Assembly (NCBI RefSeq): GCF_000986795.1
Contig: NZ_LAYZ01000004.1
Span: forward strand, 62,001-126,000
DNA length: 64,000 nt
From: Salinicoccus sediminis
GTDB taxonomy: Bacteria; Bacillota; Bacilli; Staphylococcales; Salinicoccaceae
Direction of reading: 5' to 3'
In this document: positions 1 to 8,611 of the stretch, piece after piece
How the letters are laid out: every line of letters begins with the position of its first letter
Numbering within the stretch: the stretch's first letter is position 1
Program-made: the position numbers and the translations under genes
Notes under the pieces: model-generated
Seen by the model: the letters and a program-made list of their open reading frames with translations, nothing else
The model's database searches: none
What the model was told of the DNA's origin: nothing

Positions 1-616
1 GGATCTTCCCGCGCTCAGGCGGTGCATCGACATCAAGCAGTTCACTGCCCGTCGACATGATGCCGACCACCGGCCGGCGGTATACTTCCACACTGCTGTA
101 GCCGAAAGTGGCGAGTGTGGCGACGGTCCCCGGATTGACGAATGTCCCCTCCGGCACGATTACATCGCCGGTTTTGCACTCCTCACCCTGCAGCGCGATG
201 TTTTCATCCGGACGGAACGCTTTCCTGACAGTAAAACCATCCGCTGTCTCTTTCGCCTGTTCGAACATGACGACCGCATCCGCACTTTTCGGCACTTCCG
301 CACCGGTCATGATCCTGAACGCCTCATTCGGTGCGAGTACGTAGTCGCTGCTCGCGCCGGCCGGGATTTCCTCCACCACTTTGAAGGCGATCCGGCGCTC
401 GCCCGATGCCCCTGTACTGTCTTCCGAACGGATGGCGAACCCGTCCATCGCAGACTTGGTAAACAGCGGCACATCGTCTGTCGCTGTAAGGTCAGCCGCC
501 AGTATGCGCCCGTAGCTCTCAGTATAGGGGACCTTCTCATGCGGCAGCCGCCCGACATTGTCAATTACACGGCCCAGGGCTTCCCGGACGCTGATTGGTA
601 TACGGTTGATCGTCAT
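1..616 (-). CDS. moeA: Molybdopterin molybdenumtransferase MoeA (C-terminus cut off by window edge)
   Basis: MoeA inserts molybdate into adenylylated molybdopterin, the last step of molybdenum cofactor synthesis. About 205 N-terminal residues are present, read from an ATG at 616 with no stop before base 1; the rest lies outside the window. The frame contains the family signatures KSAMDGFA (usual form AMDGYA), FRIMTGAEVP and the start of the MoCF domain, VVGIMSTGSELL. It faces away from moaC across a 62-bp gap. In staphylococci moeA leads mobB-moaE-moaD-mobA-moaA; those genes would lie left of the window (inference). Confidence 0.93.
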   Translation of the reverse strand, partial: MTINRIPISVREALGRVIDNVGRLPHEKVPYTESYGRILAADLTATDDVPLFTKSAMDGFAIRSEDSTGASGERRIAFKVVEEIPAGASSDYVLAPNEAFRIMTGAEVPKSADAVVMFEQAKETADGFTVRKAFRPDENIALQGEECKTGDVIVPEGTFVNPGTVATLATFGYSSVEVYRRPVVGIMSTGSELLDVDAPPERGKI

Positions 617-678
617 TCTATTCCTACTTTCATCACAGTTATTTTGTTATACTCATTATAATGGAAAGGGTGTTTTAA

Positions 679-1158
679 ATGTCAGAATTCAGTCATTTCA
701 ATCAGGAAGGCAGGGCCCGCATGGTCGATGTCTCGGATAAGGATATAACCGTGCGGACCGCCGTCGCTAAAAGCATACTCGAAGTCACTCCGGAAATTTA
801 CCAGGGGATTACAGAAGGCACTGTCAAAAAGGGGGATGTACTTGCGGTCGCACAGGTGTCTGCGGTCATGGCTGCGAAAAACACTGCCCAGATCATCCCG
901 ATGTGCCATCCGCTGCCCCTGTCGGGCATCGATGTTTCATTCACATGGGAGACCGGCGGTTCATATCTGCTGCACATTACGGCAACCGTGAAGACCACAG
1001 GCCGAACCGGCGTCGAAATGGAAGCACTGACAGCTGCTTCGGCTGCCGCACTCACCATCTACGATATGTGCAAGGCCCTGGATAAGGGCATGATCATCAG
1101 GGACACACAACTGATGGAGAAAACCGGCGGGAAGTCGGGGGATTACCGACGGAACTGA
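679..1158 (+). CDS. moaC: Cyclic pyranopterin monophosphate synthase MoaC
   Basis: MoaC works with the radical-SAM enzyme MoaA to convert GTP to cyclic pyranopterin monophosphate. The 159-residue length is normal. Visible signatures are [10 protein letters not shown], the [11 protein letters not shown] stretch, the conserved Asp of TIYDMCKAL, and the C-terminal GGKSGDY. An AAAGGG Shine-Dalgarno sits nine bases before the ATG. The gene diverges from moeA and converges on moaB with a single base between the stop codons, so terminators must lie inside or beyond the partner gene. Confidence 0.96.
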   Translation: MSEFSHFNQEGRARMVDVSDKDITVRTAVAKSILEVTPEIYQGITEGTVKKGDVLAVAQVSAVMAAKNTAQIIPMCHPLPLSGIDVSFTWETGGSYLLHITATVKTTGRTGVEMEALTAASAAALTIYDMCKALDKGMIIRDTQLMEKTGGKSGDYRRN

Positions 1159-1159
1159 A

Positions 1160-1660
1160 TCATTTATGCAGCTCATGCACACAATGGTTCAGCTCGGGGG
1201 CGACGAGACGCTCCATGGCGAGCTTCACCGCCCCGGTCGAACCGGGCAGTGTGAAAACCACAGTGCTTCCGATGGCGCCGGCCACCGCCCTTGATAATAT
1301 ACTCCTTGAACCGATGTCTTCAGTGAAACTGAGCATGCGGAATATTTCACCAAATCCTTCAATCTCCTTGTCGAATAGAGGCCGCACCGCCTCTATCGTC
1401 ACATCACGGGCCGCAATGCCGGTGCCTCCCGTCGTAATGATGGCGTCGATGCCCCCGGCGGCAAGACCCTCCACCGTACGGCTGATTTCCTCCATATCAT
1501 CCGTAACGACGATATAATCCTCCGCAGCCACTTCCACGTTCATTTCCCGCAAATATTCAAGCACTTTCCTGCCGCCTTTGTCCGTCTCCTTCGTCCGCGT
1601 ATCGCTGATGGTGATGACGGCCGCCTTGATGGTGCCCTCCACCCTGTCTATGATGCTCAT
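1160..1660 (-). CDS. moaB: Molybdenum cofactor biosynthesis protein MoaB/MogA family
   Basis: MoaB-type proteins adenylylate molybdopterin before metal insertion by MoeA. The 166-residue sequence has the MoCF fold motifs AVITISDTRT near the N-terminus, TTGGTGIAARDVTIEA in the middle, and FTLPGSTGAVKLAME near the end. An upstream in-frame ATG at 1666 is only two bases from the AAGGGGGG Shine-Dalgarno, while the ATG at 1660 is at normal spacing and gives MSIIDRV, so 1660 is preferred. It lies 21 bp downstream of moeB on the same strand, probably co-transcribed. Confidence 0.93.
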   Translation of the reverse strand: MSIIDRVEGTIKAAVITISDTRTKETDKGGRKVLEYLREMNVEVAAEDYIVVTDDMEEISRTVEGLAAGGIDAIITTGGTGIAARDVTIEAVRPLFDKEIEGFGEIFRMLSFTEDIGSRSILSRAVAGAIGSTVVFTLPGSTGAVKLAMERLVAPELNHCVHELHK

Positions 1661-1681
1661 AATCATTCCCCCCTTGTATGT

Positions 1682-2731
1682 CTAGCCAAACAGCTGGTCG
1701 ACCAGCGTCCGCGCCCGGTCGATACCGTCGGTATCATGGATCAGTATCCGTCCGTTGTTGAAGCAGACCAGCCGTGCATCATCATAGTAGAACTCACTGA
1801 AATACGGCGTCCGGTTGACTTTAATGCCCATTTTATCCACCGCTTCATCCACTGACGCTTTGGTGATGCGCGCATCCATCACCTGGACCGTATCACGGCC
1901 GCACAGTTTCATCGTCTGGCCGGACGGTTCGCTGAGCGCAGGATACGAAGGATGCCCGCCGCATGTCGGGCACGCTTCCTCTTTCATCCGGTCGATGCAA
2001 AACCGGCTGTGTTCACTTTCCCATATGTCCCCTATCCGCATGTAATGCGGCGCATGGTACTGCCCGGTCAGTATTTTGAGCGCCGTCGTCACCTGTTCCG
2101 ATACCGCCATCTGGACCGCCGGAGCAATGATGCCCGCTGTATCGCATGTCAGGGTAGAAGACGGCAGGACCGGCACCAGGCAGCGGTAGCAGGGCGTTAC
2201 TCCCGGCACGAAGCCGCAGCTGCTGTATGAGGCCTCGACACACGCCGCATACACCCACGGGAGGCCGAGTTTCCAGGCCACATCATTGATGAGGAGACGG
2301 GTATCGAAGTTATCCGTTCCGTCCAGGATGATGTCCGCCCCTGCTGCAAGGGATTCGAGAAGCGGGCCGTCACAATGGCCGATATGGACATCGAGCTCGA
2401 GGTCCGGCCGGACCTCGAGGAGCCGCTCCTTCGCCCCCACCGCTTTCGGCGTCTTTTCCCGGGCGTGGCGGCGGGAGAACAGCGTCTGCCGCTGCAGGTT
2501 CGATGCCTCGACATAGTCCCTGTCTACGAGGATGATCTTCTTCACCCCGGCACGCACCAGCATTTCCGACGATACCGAACCAAGCGCCCCGGCACCGATG
2601 ATCAGCACCGTCGCCTCCATAACCCGCTTCTGCCCTTCACTGCCTATATTTCTGTATAGAATCTGCCTTGAATACTGTTTCACTTCATCACACTCATTTT
2701 GTGTAAATTTATTGATGCTTTCAATCTTCAT
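1682..2731 (-). CDS. moeB: Molybdopterin-synthase adenylyltransferase MoeB / ThiF family
   Basis: An E1-like enzyme that adenylylates the C-terminal glycine of MoaD (or ThiS) before sulfur transfer. The Rossmann motif LIIGAGALGSVSSEML is near residues 44-60, the DRDYVEASNLQRQ signature follows, and paired zinc cysteines are seen as CYRC and CPTC. The Cys in LTCDTAGI matches the usual position of the catalytic region. About 80 residues after the zinc site form a small C-terminal domain typical of the Gram-positive form. The ATG at 2731 lies just after TATAAT-like sequence and has no clear ribosome site; a GTG before KQYSRQ is an alternative start. Confidence 0.9.
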   Translation of the reverse strand: MKIESINKFTQNECDEVKQYSRQILYRNIGSEGQKRVMEATVLIIGAGALGSVSSEMLVRAGVKKIILVDRDYVEASNLQRQTLFSRRHAREKTPKAVGAKERLLEVRPDLELDVHIGHCDGPLLESLAAGADIILDGTDNFDTRLLINDVAWKLGLPWVYAACVEASYSSCGFVPGVTPCYRCLVPVLPSSTLTCDTAGIIAPAVQMAVSEQVTTALKILTGQYHAPHYMRIGDIWESEHSRFCIDRMKEEACPTCGGHPSYPALSEPSGQTMKLCGRDTVQVMDARITKASVDEAVDKMGIKVNRTPYFSEFYYDDARLVCFNNGRILIHDTDGIDRARTLVDQLFG

Positions 2732-2812
2732 TATAGACCATTATAAATGGAATCAAAAAGTTTAATATCCGTCACCTGCCGAGGCTCCTGCCCGCACGCT
2801 TTTAAGAGTATG

Positions 2813-2856
2813 TTACAGTACTGTAAAGATTTCGTATACTTCCGTTAAGCTATGAT
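2813..2856 (+). promoter_or_regulatory. phoPR promoter with palindrome over the -35
   Basis: A perfect 14-bp palindrome, TTACAGTACTGTAA (2813-2826), begins with a -35-like TTACAG followed 16 bp later by TATACT (2835-2840). TATGAT (2851-2856) is a second possible -10. The palindrome therefore overlaps the -35 of a plausible sigma-A promoter and may be an operator. Seen directly; function inferred. Confidence 0.5.
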
Positions 2857-2917
2857 AAACTGAAACAGGTGAAGTACATAATAAAATGATTCCCTCAAAA
2901 TGAAAGGAGCCACTGGC

Positions 2918-3619
2918 ATGCGAAAGATACTGGTAGTTGATGATGAGCCATCAATCGTAACGCTTTTGAAGTTCAATTTGGAGCAGTCCGGCTATTCGGT
3001 GCTGACTGCAGAGGACGGCGACACAGGCCTTGATCTTGCACTTGATGAAAAGCCGGATCTCATCGTTCTCGATCTGATGCTTCCCGGTATGGACGGCATG
3101 GACGTCTGCAAAACCCTGAGACAGGAGAAGATGAACACCCCCATCCTCATGCTGACGGCAAAAGATGAGGAGTTCGATAAGATCCTCGGCCTCGAACTCG
3201 GCGCCGACGACTACATGACAAAACCCTTCAGTCCGCGCGAAGTCGTCGCCCGCGTCAAAGCGATCCTGAGAAGGAGCCAGGTGGAGGCGCTTGCCGAAAA
3301 AGCGGAGGAGGAAGTGATTACCATCGGCGACCTGGAAATACACCTGGATAAGTATGATGTCTATCATAAAGGGGAGCTGCTCGTCCTCACACCGAAGGAA
3401 TTCGAACTCCTGCTCTACCTGGCGAATCACAAAGGAAGGGTCCTGAGCCGCGACCAGCTTCTTAACGGTGTCTGGGACTTCCATTATGACGGGGATACGC
3501 GCATCGTGGATGTGCATATCAGCCACCTCAGGGAAAAGATCGAAGAGGACTCGAAACGCCCCGAATACATCCGCACAATACGGGGCTTCGGCTATAAACT
3601 CGAAGGACCGGCGGAATGA
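2918..3619 (+). CDS. phoP: Response regulator PhoP (OmpR/PhoB class)
   Basis: Two-component response regulator, most likely PhoP of the phosphate-starvation pair. The receiver domain covers about residues 1-120, with acidic pocket DDE near the N-terminus, phospho-acceptor Asp in IVLDLMLPGMDG, and Lys in MTKPFSPRE. A winged-helix domain occupies the last 100 residues, ending in IRTIRGFGYKLE. The longer start at 2900 would contain the AAAGGAG ribosome site itself, so the ATG at 2918 with eight-base spacing is used. It overlaps phoR by four bases (ATGA). WalR is the main alternative, but the walHIJ genes do not follow. Confidence 0.86.
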   Translation: MRKILVVDDEPSIVTLLKFNLEQSGYSVLTAEDGDTGLDLALDEKPDLIVLDLMLPGMDGMDVCKTLRQEKMNTPILMLTAKDEEFDKILGLELGADDYMTKPFSPREVVARVKAILRRSQVEALAEKAEEEVITIGDLEIHLDKYDVYHKGELLVLTPKEFELLLYLANHKGRVLSRDQLLNGVWDFHYDGDTRIVDVHISHLREKIEEDSKRPEYIRTIRGFGYKLEGPAE

Positions 3620-5400
3620 AAAGCCTCTGGCTGAAAATCTCCCTGGCGTTCTTCGGGCTCATACTCGCCCTCACCCTGGTGCTCTGGTTCCTTCTGGCAT
3701 CAATCATGCAGAATGCCTATACGGAAACCACGAGGGAACATCTGATTGAAAACGCGGAGATGGTGTCACAGATCATCATCGCTACAGAGGCAATCGAAGA
3801 CGGGGAGCGGCTGCAGGAGTGGGTGAGCAATTTTGACGCCCCTATCGAAATGCGGTTCACCGTCATTGACGACCGGGGTGAAGTGATTGCGGATTCGGAG
3901 AATGATCCCGCCACAATGGACAACCACCGGAACCGCCCGGAATTCGAAGCCGTGCTTGAATCCGGCGATGAATACGGGGAGACCATCCGCTACAGTGAAA
4001 CTCAGGATTTGAGCATGATGTATATTGCGACGCCTGTAGTAAGGGATGGGGAAACAGTCGGGGCAATCCGCACTTCCCTCTCCCTGCAGATCATCGACCA
4101 GGCCATGAACAGGCTCTGGCTGTCGCTCACCCTCGTTCTCGGCATAATGCTTGTGCTGACGACCATAGCCGGCATCCTCATCGCACGGGGCATTACGAAA
4201 CCGATCGGACGGGTCATGGACGTCACCAGACGTCTCAGTGAAAAAGACTACAGCAGCCGCGTGAACACGAAAGTCAGCGGTGAAATCGGAGAACTCTCGA
4301 CAGCTGTGAACACGCTCGCCTCCAGTCTGCAGCGCCAGATGACGGAAATCCAGGAAAACGAACAGCAGCTCACCAGCATCATGTCCAACATGGTCAGCGG
4401 CGTCATGCTCGTCAACCAGAACGGCAGGGTCGAACTGGTCAACTCAGCGATGGAAAGATTCTTCTCACAGCATTCCGAAAATATCGTCGGACAGCGGTTT
4501 GACAAAGTCGGAGAGGGCATCGGCCTCGGCGAACTGATCCGCCGGGTGTTCGAAGACAACAGGAAAGTGCATGACGAAGTCCATTCGTACTATCCGGAGG
4601 AACGCATCATGGATGCACACCTCGCCCCGTATTACGGTCAGGGCTGGCAGAAAAAGGGCGTCATCATCGTACTGCACGATATAACGGATATACGGCGTCT
4701 TGAAAAAATGCGCAGTGATTTCGTGGCCAACGTATCGCACGAGCTCAAAACACCGGTGACAAGCGTCAAAGGATTTTCCGAAACGCTCCTTTCCGGCGAG
4801 GTCAAAGATGACGCGACAAAAAGACAGTTCCTGAAGATCATCCATGATGAAAGCCAGCGGCTCGACCGCCTTATCAGAGACCTTCTCAACCTCTCCAAAA
4901 TCGAGAGGAAGGAAATCCCGCTCAACATCGACCGGGTGGATATTGCAGAACTCATCCATGAAACAGCGGTCACCCTCGAAGGATCGGCAGAACAGAAACA
5001 GACACAGCTCGTGCTGCCCGGGGGAGACCGGCCGGTCATGCTCGAAGCGGACCGCGACCGGCTGCGACAGATCATACTGAACCTTATCGCCAACGGCATC
5101 AACTATACACCGGAAGGCGGCACTGTCCGCGTGAGTCTCCGGGAGAACCTCTACGAAGTCAGGATGATCGTCGCCGACAACGGCATCGGCATCCCCGAGG
5201 AGAGCCTCGACCGTATTTTCGAGCGCTTCTACAGAGTGGATAAAGCACGCTCCCGCCATTCAGGCGGCACCGGCCTCGGACTCGCAATCGTAAAGCACCT
5301 CATCGAATCACACAGGGGGCGCATCGAAATCGAGAGCACCGAAGGGGAAGGTACAACCATCACCGTCATCCTGCCGAAAACGCAGGATCAGGAAAAATAG
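3616..5400 (+). CDS. phoR: Sensor histidine kinase PhoR
   Basis: Membrane-bound histidine kinase of 594 residues paired with PhoP. Order of parts: N-terminal TM helix (about 8-30), an extracytoplasmic sensor of roughly 135 residues, second TM near 170-190 (LVLGIMLVLTTIAGILIA), HAMP, a PAS domain starting near ENEQQLTSIMSNM, HisKA with the phospho-His in VANVSHELKTPVTS, and HATPase_c with NLIANGINYTP, DNGIGIPEE and GGTGLGLAIVKHL. The PAS domain and length fit PhoR of Bacillus and Staphylococcus. Translation is coupled to phoP. Confidence 0.88.
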   Translation: MKSLWLKISLAFFGLILALTLVLWFLLASIMQNAYTETTREHLIENAEMVSQIIIATEAIEDGERLQEWVSNFDAPIEMRFTVIDDRGEVIADSENDPATMDNHRNRPEFEAVLESGDEYGETIRYSETQDLSMMYIATPVVRDGETVGAIRTSLSLQIIDQAMNRLWLSLTLVLGIMLVLTTIAGILIARGITKPIGRVMDVTRRLSEKDYSSRVNTKVSGEIGELSTAVNTLASSLQRQMTEIQENEQQLTSIMSNMVSGVMLVNQNGRVELVNSAMERFFSQHSENIVGQRFDKVGEGIGLGELIRRVFEDNRKVHDEVHSYYPEERIMDAHLAPYYGQGWQKKGVIIVLHDITDIRRLEKMRSDFVANVSHELKTPVTSVKGFSETLLSGEVKDDATKRQFLKIIHDESQRLDRLIRDLLNLSKIERKEIPLNIDRVDIAELIHETAVTLEGSAEQKQTQLVLPGGDRPVMLEADRDRLRQIILNLIANGINYTPEGGTVRVSLRENLYEVRMIVADNGIGIPEESLDRIFERFYRVDKARSRHSGGTGLGLAIVKHLIESHRGRIEIESTEGEGTTITVILPKTQDQEK

Positions 5401-5406
5401 ATTCAC

Positions 5407-5437
5407 AACACGGCATCCTGCGGGAGGCCGTGTTTAT
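5407..5437 (+). terminator. Terminator after phoPR
   Basis: Inverted repeat AACACGGC / GCCGTGTT with a 12-base loop, followed by a T-rich stretch, 7 bp after the phoR stop. Confidence 0.7.
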
Positions 5438-5494
5438 TTACGCCCATCTTTTTGGGTGAACGGGGCCGGGCATACCATTAGGTGGTGAAGTCAT

Positions 5495-5520
5495 GAAAAA
5501 GACCCGGGCCTCCCCGGGTC
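5495..5520 (-). terminator. Terminator of the ric gene
   Basis: Eight-base stem GACCCGGG / CCCGGGTC with a CCTC loop, preceded on the plus strand by five A residues that give a U run on the minus-strand transcript. Confidence 0.75.
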
Positions 5521-5532
5521 CGGCCTTATCCG

Positions 5533-6222
5533 TCATCCCTGAACTTTTGATTTCACCCTCTGGAACAGTATATTGTTCTCGAGATGTATGTGATCGAGCG
5601 TGTCCCTCTCGAGCCTCTCCAGCCTGTCATAGACCAGTCGCAGAACCCCGTTCGCTCCGGCGTAGGGAGTGAAGTCATTCGTGATTTCACGCAGCCTGTG
5701 GAAGAAGTCGGTGATGTCCCTGTGATCATTCCTGATTTTCTCCACGCGTGGTTTGAGCGCCTCACGCTTACTATCCGACGGATCGTCGATATAGGATTCG
5801 AGCAGCGGGAATACATTGACGTCCTCCTCCTCACTGTGTTCCGCCATCGATTTTCTCAGGCTTTTGAATATTTCCCCCACTTCTGAAAGTGCTTCGTTCT
5901 CATCCGCCACCTTTTCCACATAGGGGGCAAGCACAGGCAGTTCGTCCTTCAGGTCTTCGTGGTACCGCCTCTGTATATATTTGATGATGCTCAGCTCATC
6001 CATATATTTTATGTCGATGCCGTCCGCGTTCTCTGTATCCAGTGCGTTTATCTCGTATAGGATGTTCTCCAGCGGGACACCCTGTTCGAAAGCGGCATCG
6101 GAAAGCTTCCGGTCTCCGCCGTTGACAAAATCTATATGCATTTCCCTCAGTATATTCCCTGCCCTCGGGACTTCGGTTACGGTTTCACCCAGCGTCATAT
6201 TTCCAGTTATCGTTTTCACCAT
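5533..6222 (-). CDS. Ric/ScdA-family di-iron repair protein lacking the N-terminal cysteines
   Basis: The Ric/ScdA/YtfE family repairs iron-sulfur clusters damaged by nitric oxide or peroxide using a hemerythrin-like di-iron centre. The 229-residue protein has an N-terminal ScdA_N domain (about 1-60) and a hemerythrin domain with candidate ligands H88 (YHEDL), H129 with nearby Glu (AEHSEEE), H167 (NDHRD) and H211/E215 (HIHLEN). The family normally carries DFCCGG; here it reads DFVNGG, and the whole protein has no cysteine. The start at 6222 follows GAGGAGG; the longer open frame to 6294 lacks a ribosome site. Redox or sulfur handling by the N-terminal domain is therefore probably altered. Confidence 0.88.
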   Translation of the reverse strand: MVKTITGNMTLGETVTEVPRAGNILREMHIDFVNGGDRKLSDAAFEQGVPLENILYEINALDTENADGIDIKYMDELSIIKYIQRRYHEDLKDELPVLAPYVEKVADENEALSEVGEIFKSLRKSMAEHSEEEDVNVFPLLESYIDDPSDSKREALKPRVEKIRNDHRDITDFFHRLREITNDFTPYAGANGVLRLVYDRLERLERDTLDHIHLENNILFQRVKSKVQG

Positions 6223-6362
6223 GCATTCCTCCTCATTTATTATTCCTAATACCTTAATCACAGGAAATTTAAACAGGGAATGATAGTGAGGCACACAGTT
6301 TAATGCAACATTTGCATGGGTATATTATAATCATGATATAAGTAATGCTGGAGGTAGAAGTG

Positions 6363-7337
6363 ATGAATGATAAAGTGAGAATGGCTGTAACACTGTTACC
6401 TGTCATACTTGTTCCCCTTTTCAATGAACGGAACCGTATAAAAGAGCATCCGGATATGCAGAAGCTCGGATCCGCATCTGCTGATGTATACCACACCGCC
6501 AAAAACAGGGGGACGACGGCTGCCCGGGCTGTCAAAAGTGCGGGCACGAGCACATACAATACAGGGAAATCTGCAGTTTCCACAGTTGGCGGTGCAATCT
6601 CCGACAGACGCCGCATGACGGCCTACAAAAAAGAGATGAAATCCTACCAAAAAAGTGTACAGGAAGAGGATTCCCTTCTCAGACAGTTCGAAAAGAAAAA
6701 AGAGAAGCACCGCAGGAAACGGCTGTCTGACAGCGCGGAGGTCAAAGTGCCGAAAATCATGCAGTCCCACAGCCAGCCGGACAATGATGAAAAATCAGAC
6801 CTGATGACGGTGGACAGCGGACATATGGAAGCCTCCTCACCCGACCCTCGGATCTATGCAGAGAAAAAATCGCTTCCCGACAACTACGGCATAGCCAAAT
6901 CCTATCAGGAAGATCATCCGGACAGCCGTTCCAGTCTCAGTGAACGTGATGAGGAACGCCTTGGTCTTGACAGCAGGGAGTATTCAGAAGAGAATTATAA
7001 TGAAGAAAATATCACAGAAAAAGGAATGGGCAGCATGACGGACAGTATCAATCCATATATCGAAGAAAAAGTAAAAGGTCATCCGGAGGAAAGCTATGAG
7101 AGCGGCGCGCTCCACAGGAAGCATAAGCAGGCTCTTGATCCGCGCGGCACTTCGTATAATGAGGCACCGCAGAGTGAACCTGAAAACTCCCTGTTCAACA
7201 GGCACCGTGCGATGCAGGAGCAGAAGGTGACTGAACACGGCCGTAAAACGGGTGTCGCGGGTGCAATGTCCAGATCGAAACATCAGCAGAAGCTCGACAG
7301 GAAAATAGACAGGCATCTGGATAAACACCATTCCTGA
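6363..7337 (+). CDS. Unknown charged protein with N-terminal membrane segment
   Basis: I do not recognise a family. The 324-residue product begins with a short hydrophobic segment (about residues 5-20, VTLLPVILVPL), then an Ala/Thr/Gly-rich stretch with helical periodicity, a very basic Lys/Arg run (EKKKEKHRRKR) near residue 115, and about 200 acidic, Ser/Glu/Asp-rich residues that look disordered, ending in a His/Lys-rich tail. The ATG at 6363 is seven bases after GGAGGT; the upstream ATG at 6345 precedes that site. A TATAAT lies at 6326-6331. The composition suggests a cytoplasmic, membrane-tethered scaffold, but no function can be assigned. Confidence 0.7.
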   Translation: MNDKVRMAVTLLPVILVPLFNERNRIKEHPDMQKLGSASADVYHTAKNRGTTAARAVKSAGTSTYNTGKSAVSTVGGAISDRRRMTAYKKEMKSYQKSVQEEDSLLRQFEKKKEKHRRKRLSDSAEVKVPKIMQSHSQPDNDEKSDLMTVDSGHMEASSPDPRIYAEKKSLPDNYGIAKSYQEDHPDSRSSLSERDEERLGLDSREYSEENYNEENITEKGMGSMTDSINPYIEEKVKGHPEESYESGALHRKHKQALDPRGTSYNEAPQSEPENSLFNRHRAMQEQKVTEHGRKTGVAGAMSRSKHQQKLDRKIDRHLDKHHS

Positions 7338-7374
7338 GTAGACGGCACCTTTAATAATGACAGGAGTTTGCTGA

Positions 7375-7962
7375 ATGGAGATTAAGAACATCACAGTATT
7401 CTGCGGCGCACGCACGGGGAATGATCCCATCTACATCAAATCCGCCTACGAACTCGGGGCCCACCTTGCGAAAAGCGGCATCGGCGTTGTATACGGCGGC
7501 GGTGCCGTCGGTCTCATGGGTGCTGTCGCCGACGGTGCCCTTGATAACGGGGGACAAGTGACCGGTGTCATCCCCCGGTTTCTCGTGAACCGGGAGATGG
7601 CGCACCAAAAGGTCCAGCACATGGAAATAGTACAGACGATGCATAAGCGTAAAGAACTGATGGAGGAGCTCGGGGATGCAGTCATTTCGCTTCCCGGCGG
7701 CGCCGGCACACTCGAAGAGTTTTTTGAGGTATTTACCTGGGGGCAGATCGGCCTTCATGAAAAGCCCATCGGCCTGCTGAATGCAGGCGGCTTCTATGAT
7801 GAGCTACTGCGGTTGTTCGGAAAACTGATCGATGAAGGATTCCTCCACGAAAAATACATGGACCAGCTTTTCACAGGGCAAAGCGGCAGCGAGCTGCTCC
7901 GGAAATTCAAAGGTTTTACGCCTGTGGAAGTCAGGACTTATGACGATATAAAACGCCGATGA
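7375..7962 (+). CDS. LOG family / TIGR00730 nucleotide-nucleosidase
   Basis: Rossmann-fold protein of 195 residues of the LOG (Lonely Guy) family, which releases the base from nucleoside 5'-monophosphates. It shows the GGGAVGLMG nucleotide-binding loop near residue 42 and the diagnostic PGGAGTLEEFFEVFTW active-site segment. The physiological role in Firmicutes is unclear; homologues are often annotated as lysine decarboxylase by error. AGGAG is correctly placed before the ATG. The TGA stop lies at the loop edge of a shared bidirectional terminator. Confidence 0.9.
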   Translation: MEIKNITVFCGARTGNDPIYIKSAYELGAHLAKSGIGVVYGGGAVGLMGAVADGALDNGGQVTGVIPRFLVNREMAHQKVQHMEIVQTMHKRKELMEELGDAVISLPGGAGTLEEFFEVFTWGQIGLHEKPIGLLNAGGFYDELLRLFGKLIDEGFLHEKYMDQLFTGQSGSELLRKFKGFTPVEVRTYDDIKRR

Positions 7963-7987
7963 TTACAATGGGAATCGTCGGCGTTTT
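7951..7987. terminator. Bidirectional terminator between LOG gene and GNAT gene
   Basis: Stem AAACGCCGATGATT / AATCGTCGGCGTTT (one wobble) with an 8-base loop; A and T tracts on both flanks. The stop codons of both convergent genes fall within it. Confidence 0.85.
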
Positions 7988-8541
7988 TCCAATTCTATAT
8001 GATAGATGACATGTTTTTTCAAAGAATGGCCATCAACGATCAGCGGATGATCGAATTCATCCATCTTTTCCATGCCAATCTTCTTCATGATATTTATGGA
8101 TGGCAGATTGCGCTCTGCTGCAAGCGCATATATTTCCTTTATGTCGGTATGCCGTTCGGCAAACTTCAGGACGCCGCGGGCAGCTTCTGTGGCAAAACCC
8201 TGGTTCCAGTGCTTCTTCGAGAACCTCCAGCCGATTTCGATGCCCGGCAGCATTTCCAGGCGGAACGGTCCGTCCTCCTCCAGCACCTGCATGCCGGTAA
8301 AGCCTATGAACTCGCCGGTATCGCGGCGTTCCACAGCAAACAGCCCGAAGCCCCTGTCCTCGATGTCCTTTTGTATTTCCACGGCCAGTTTCTCCGAAAC
8401 TCCGGCTGACAGGACATTCGGAAAGTATCTTCTGACATCCCGGTCCATGTTCATCCTGACGAATTCCGGGATATCACTCTGCTTCCAGTCTCTCATTATC
8501 AGCCTTTTTGTCTTGATATATTTCATGACGATCTCAGCCAC
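7963..8541 (-). CDS. GNAT N-acetyltransferase, RimJ/RimL type
   Basis: A 192-residue acetyl-CoA-dependent transferase of the RimJ/RimL branch, which modifies N-terminal or small-molecule amines. Typical features are KTKRLIMRDW at the start, IGFTGMQV, IEIGWRFSKKHWNQGFATEAA (acetyl-CoA loop) and NLPSINIMKKIGM. The frame begins with a GTG at 8541; an ATG at 8526 giving MKYIKTKRL is an alternative and neither has a strong ribosome site. Substrate cannot be predicted. Confidence 0.85.
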   Translation of the reverse strand: MAEIVMKYIKTKRLIMRDWKQSDIPEFVRMNMDRDVRRYFPNVLSAGVSEKLAVEIQKDIEDRGFGLFAVERRDTGEFIGFTGMQVLEEDGPFRLEMLPGIEIGWRFSKKHWNQGFATEAARGVLKFAERHTDIKEIYALAAERNLPSINIMKKIGMEKMDEFDHPLIVDGHSLKKHVIYHIELEKRRRFPL

Positions 8542-8611
8542 TCTCTACTGTATATTATTGATTCCAAGCCCGCTTCAAATAAAAATGAAAGAGAAAGAAG
8601 AAATTATTCTC

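Noticed and set aside
4465-5259. 264-residue minus-strand open frame
   Set aside because: Shadow of the phoR kinase domains, whose motifs are intact on the plus strand.
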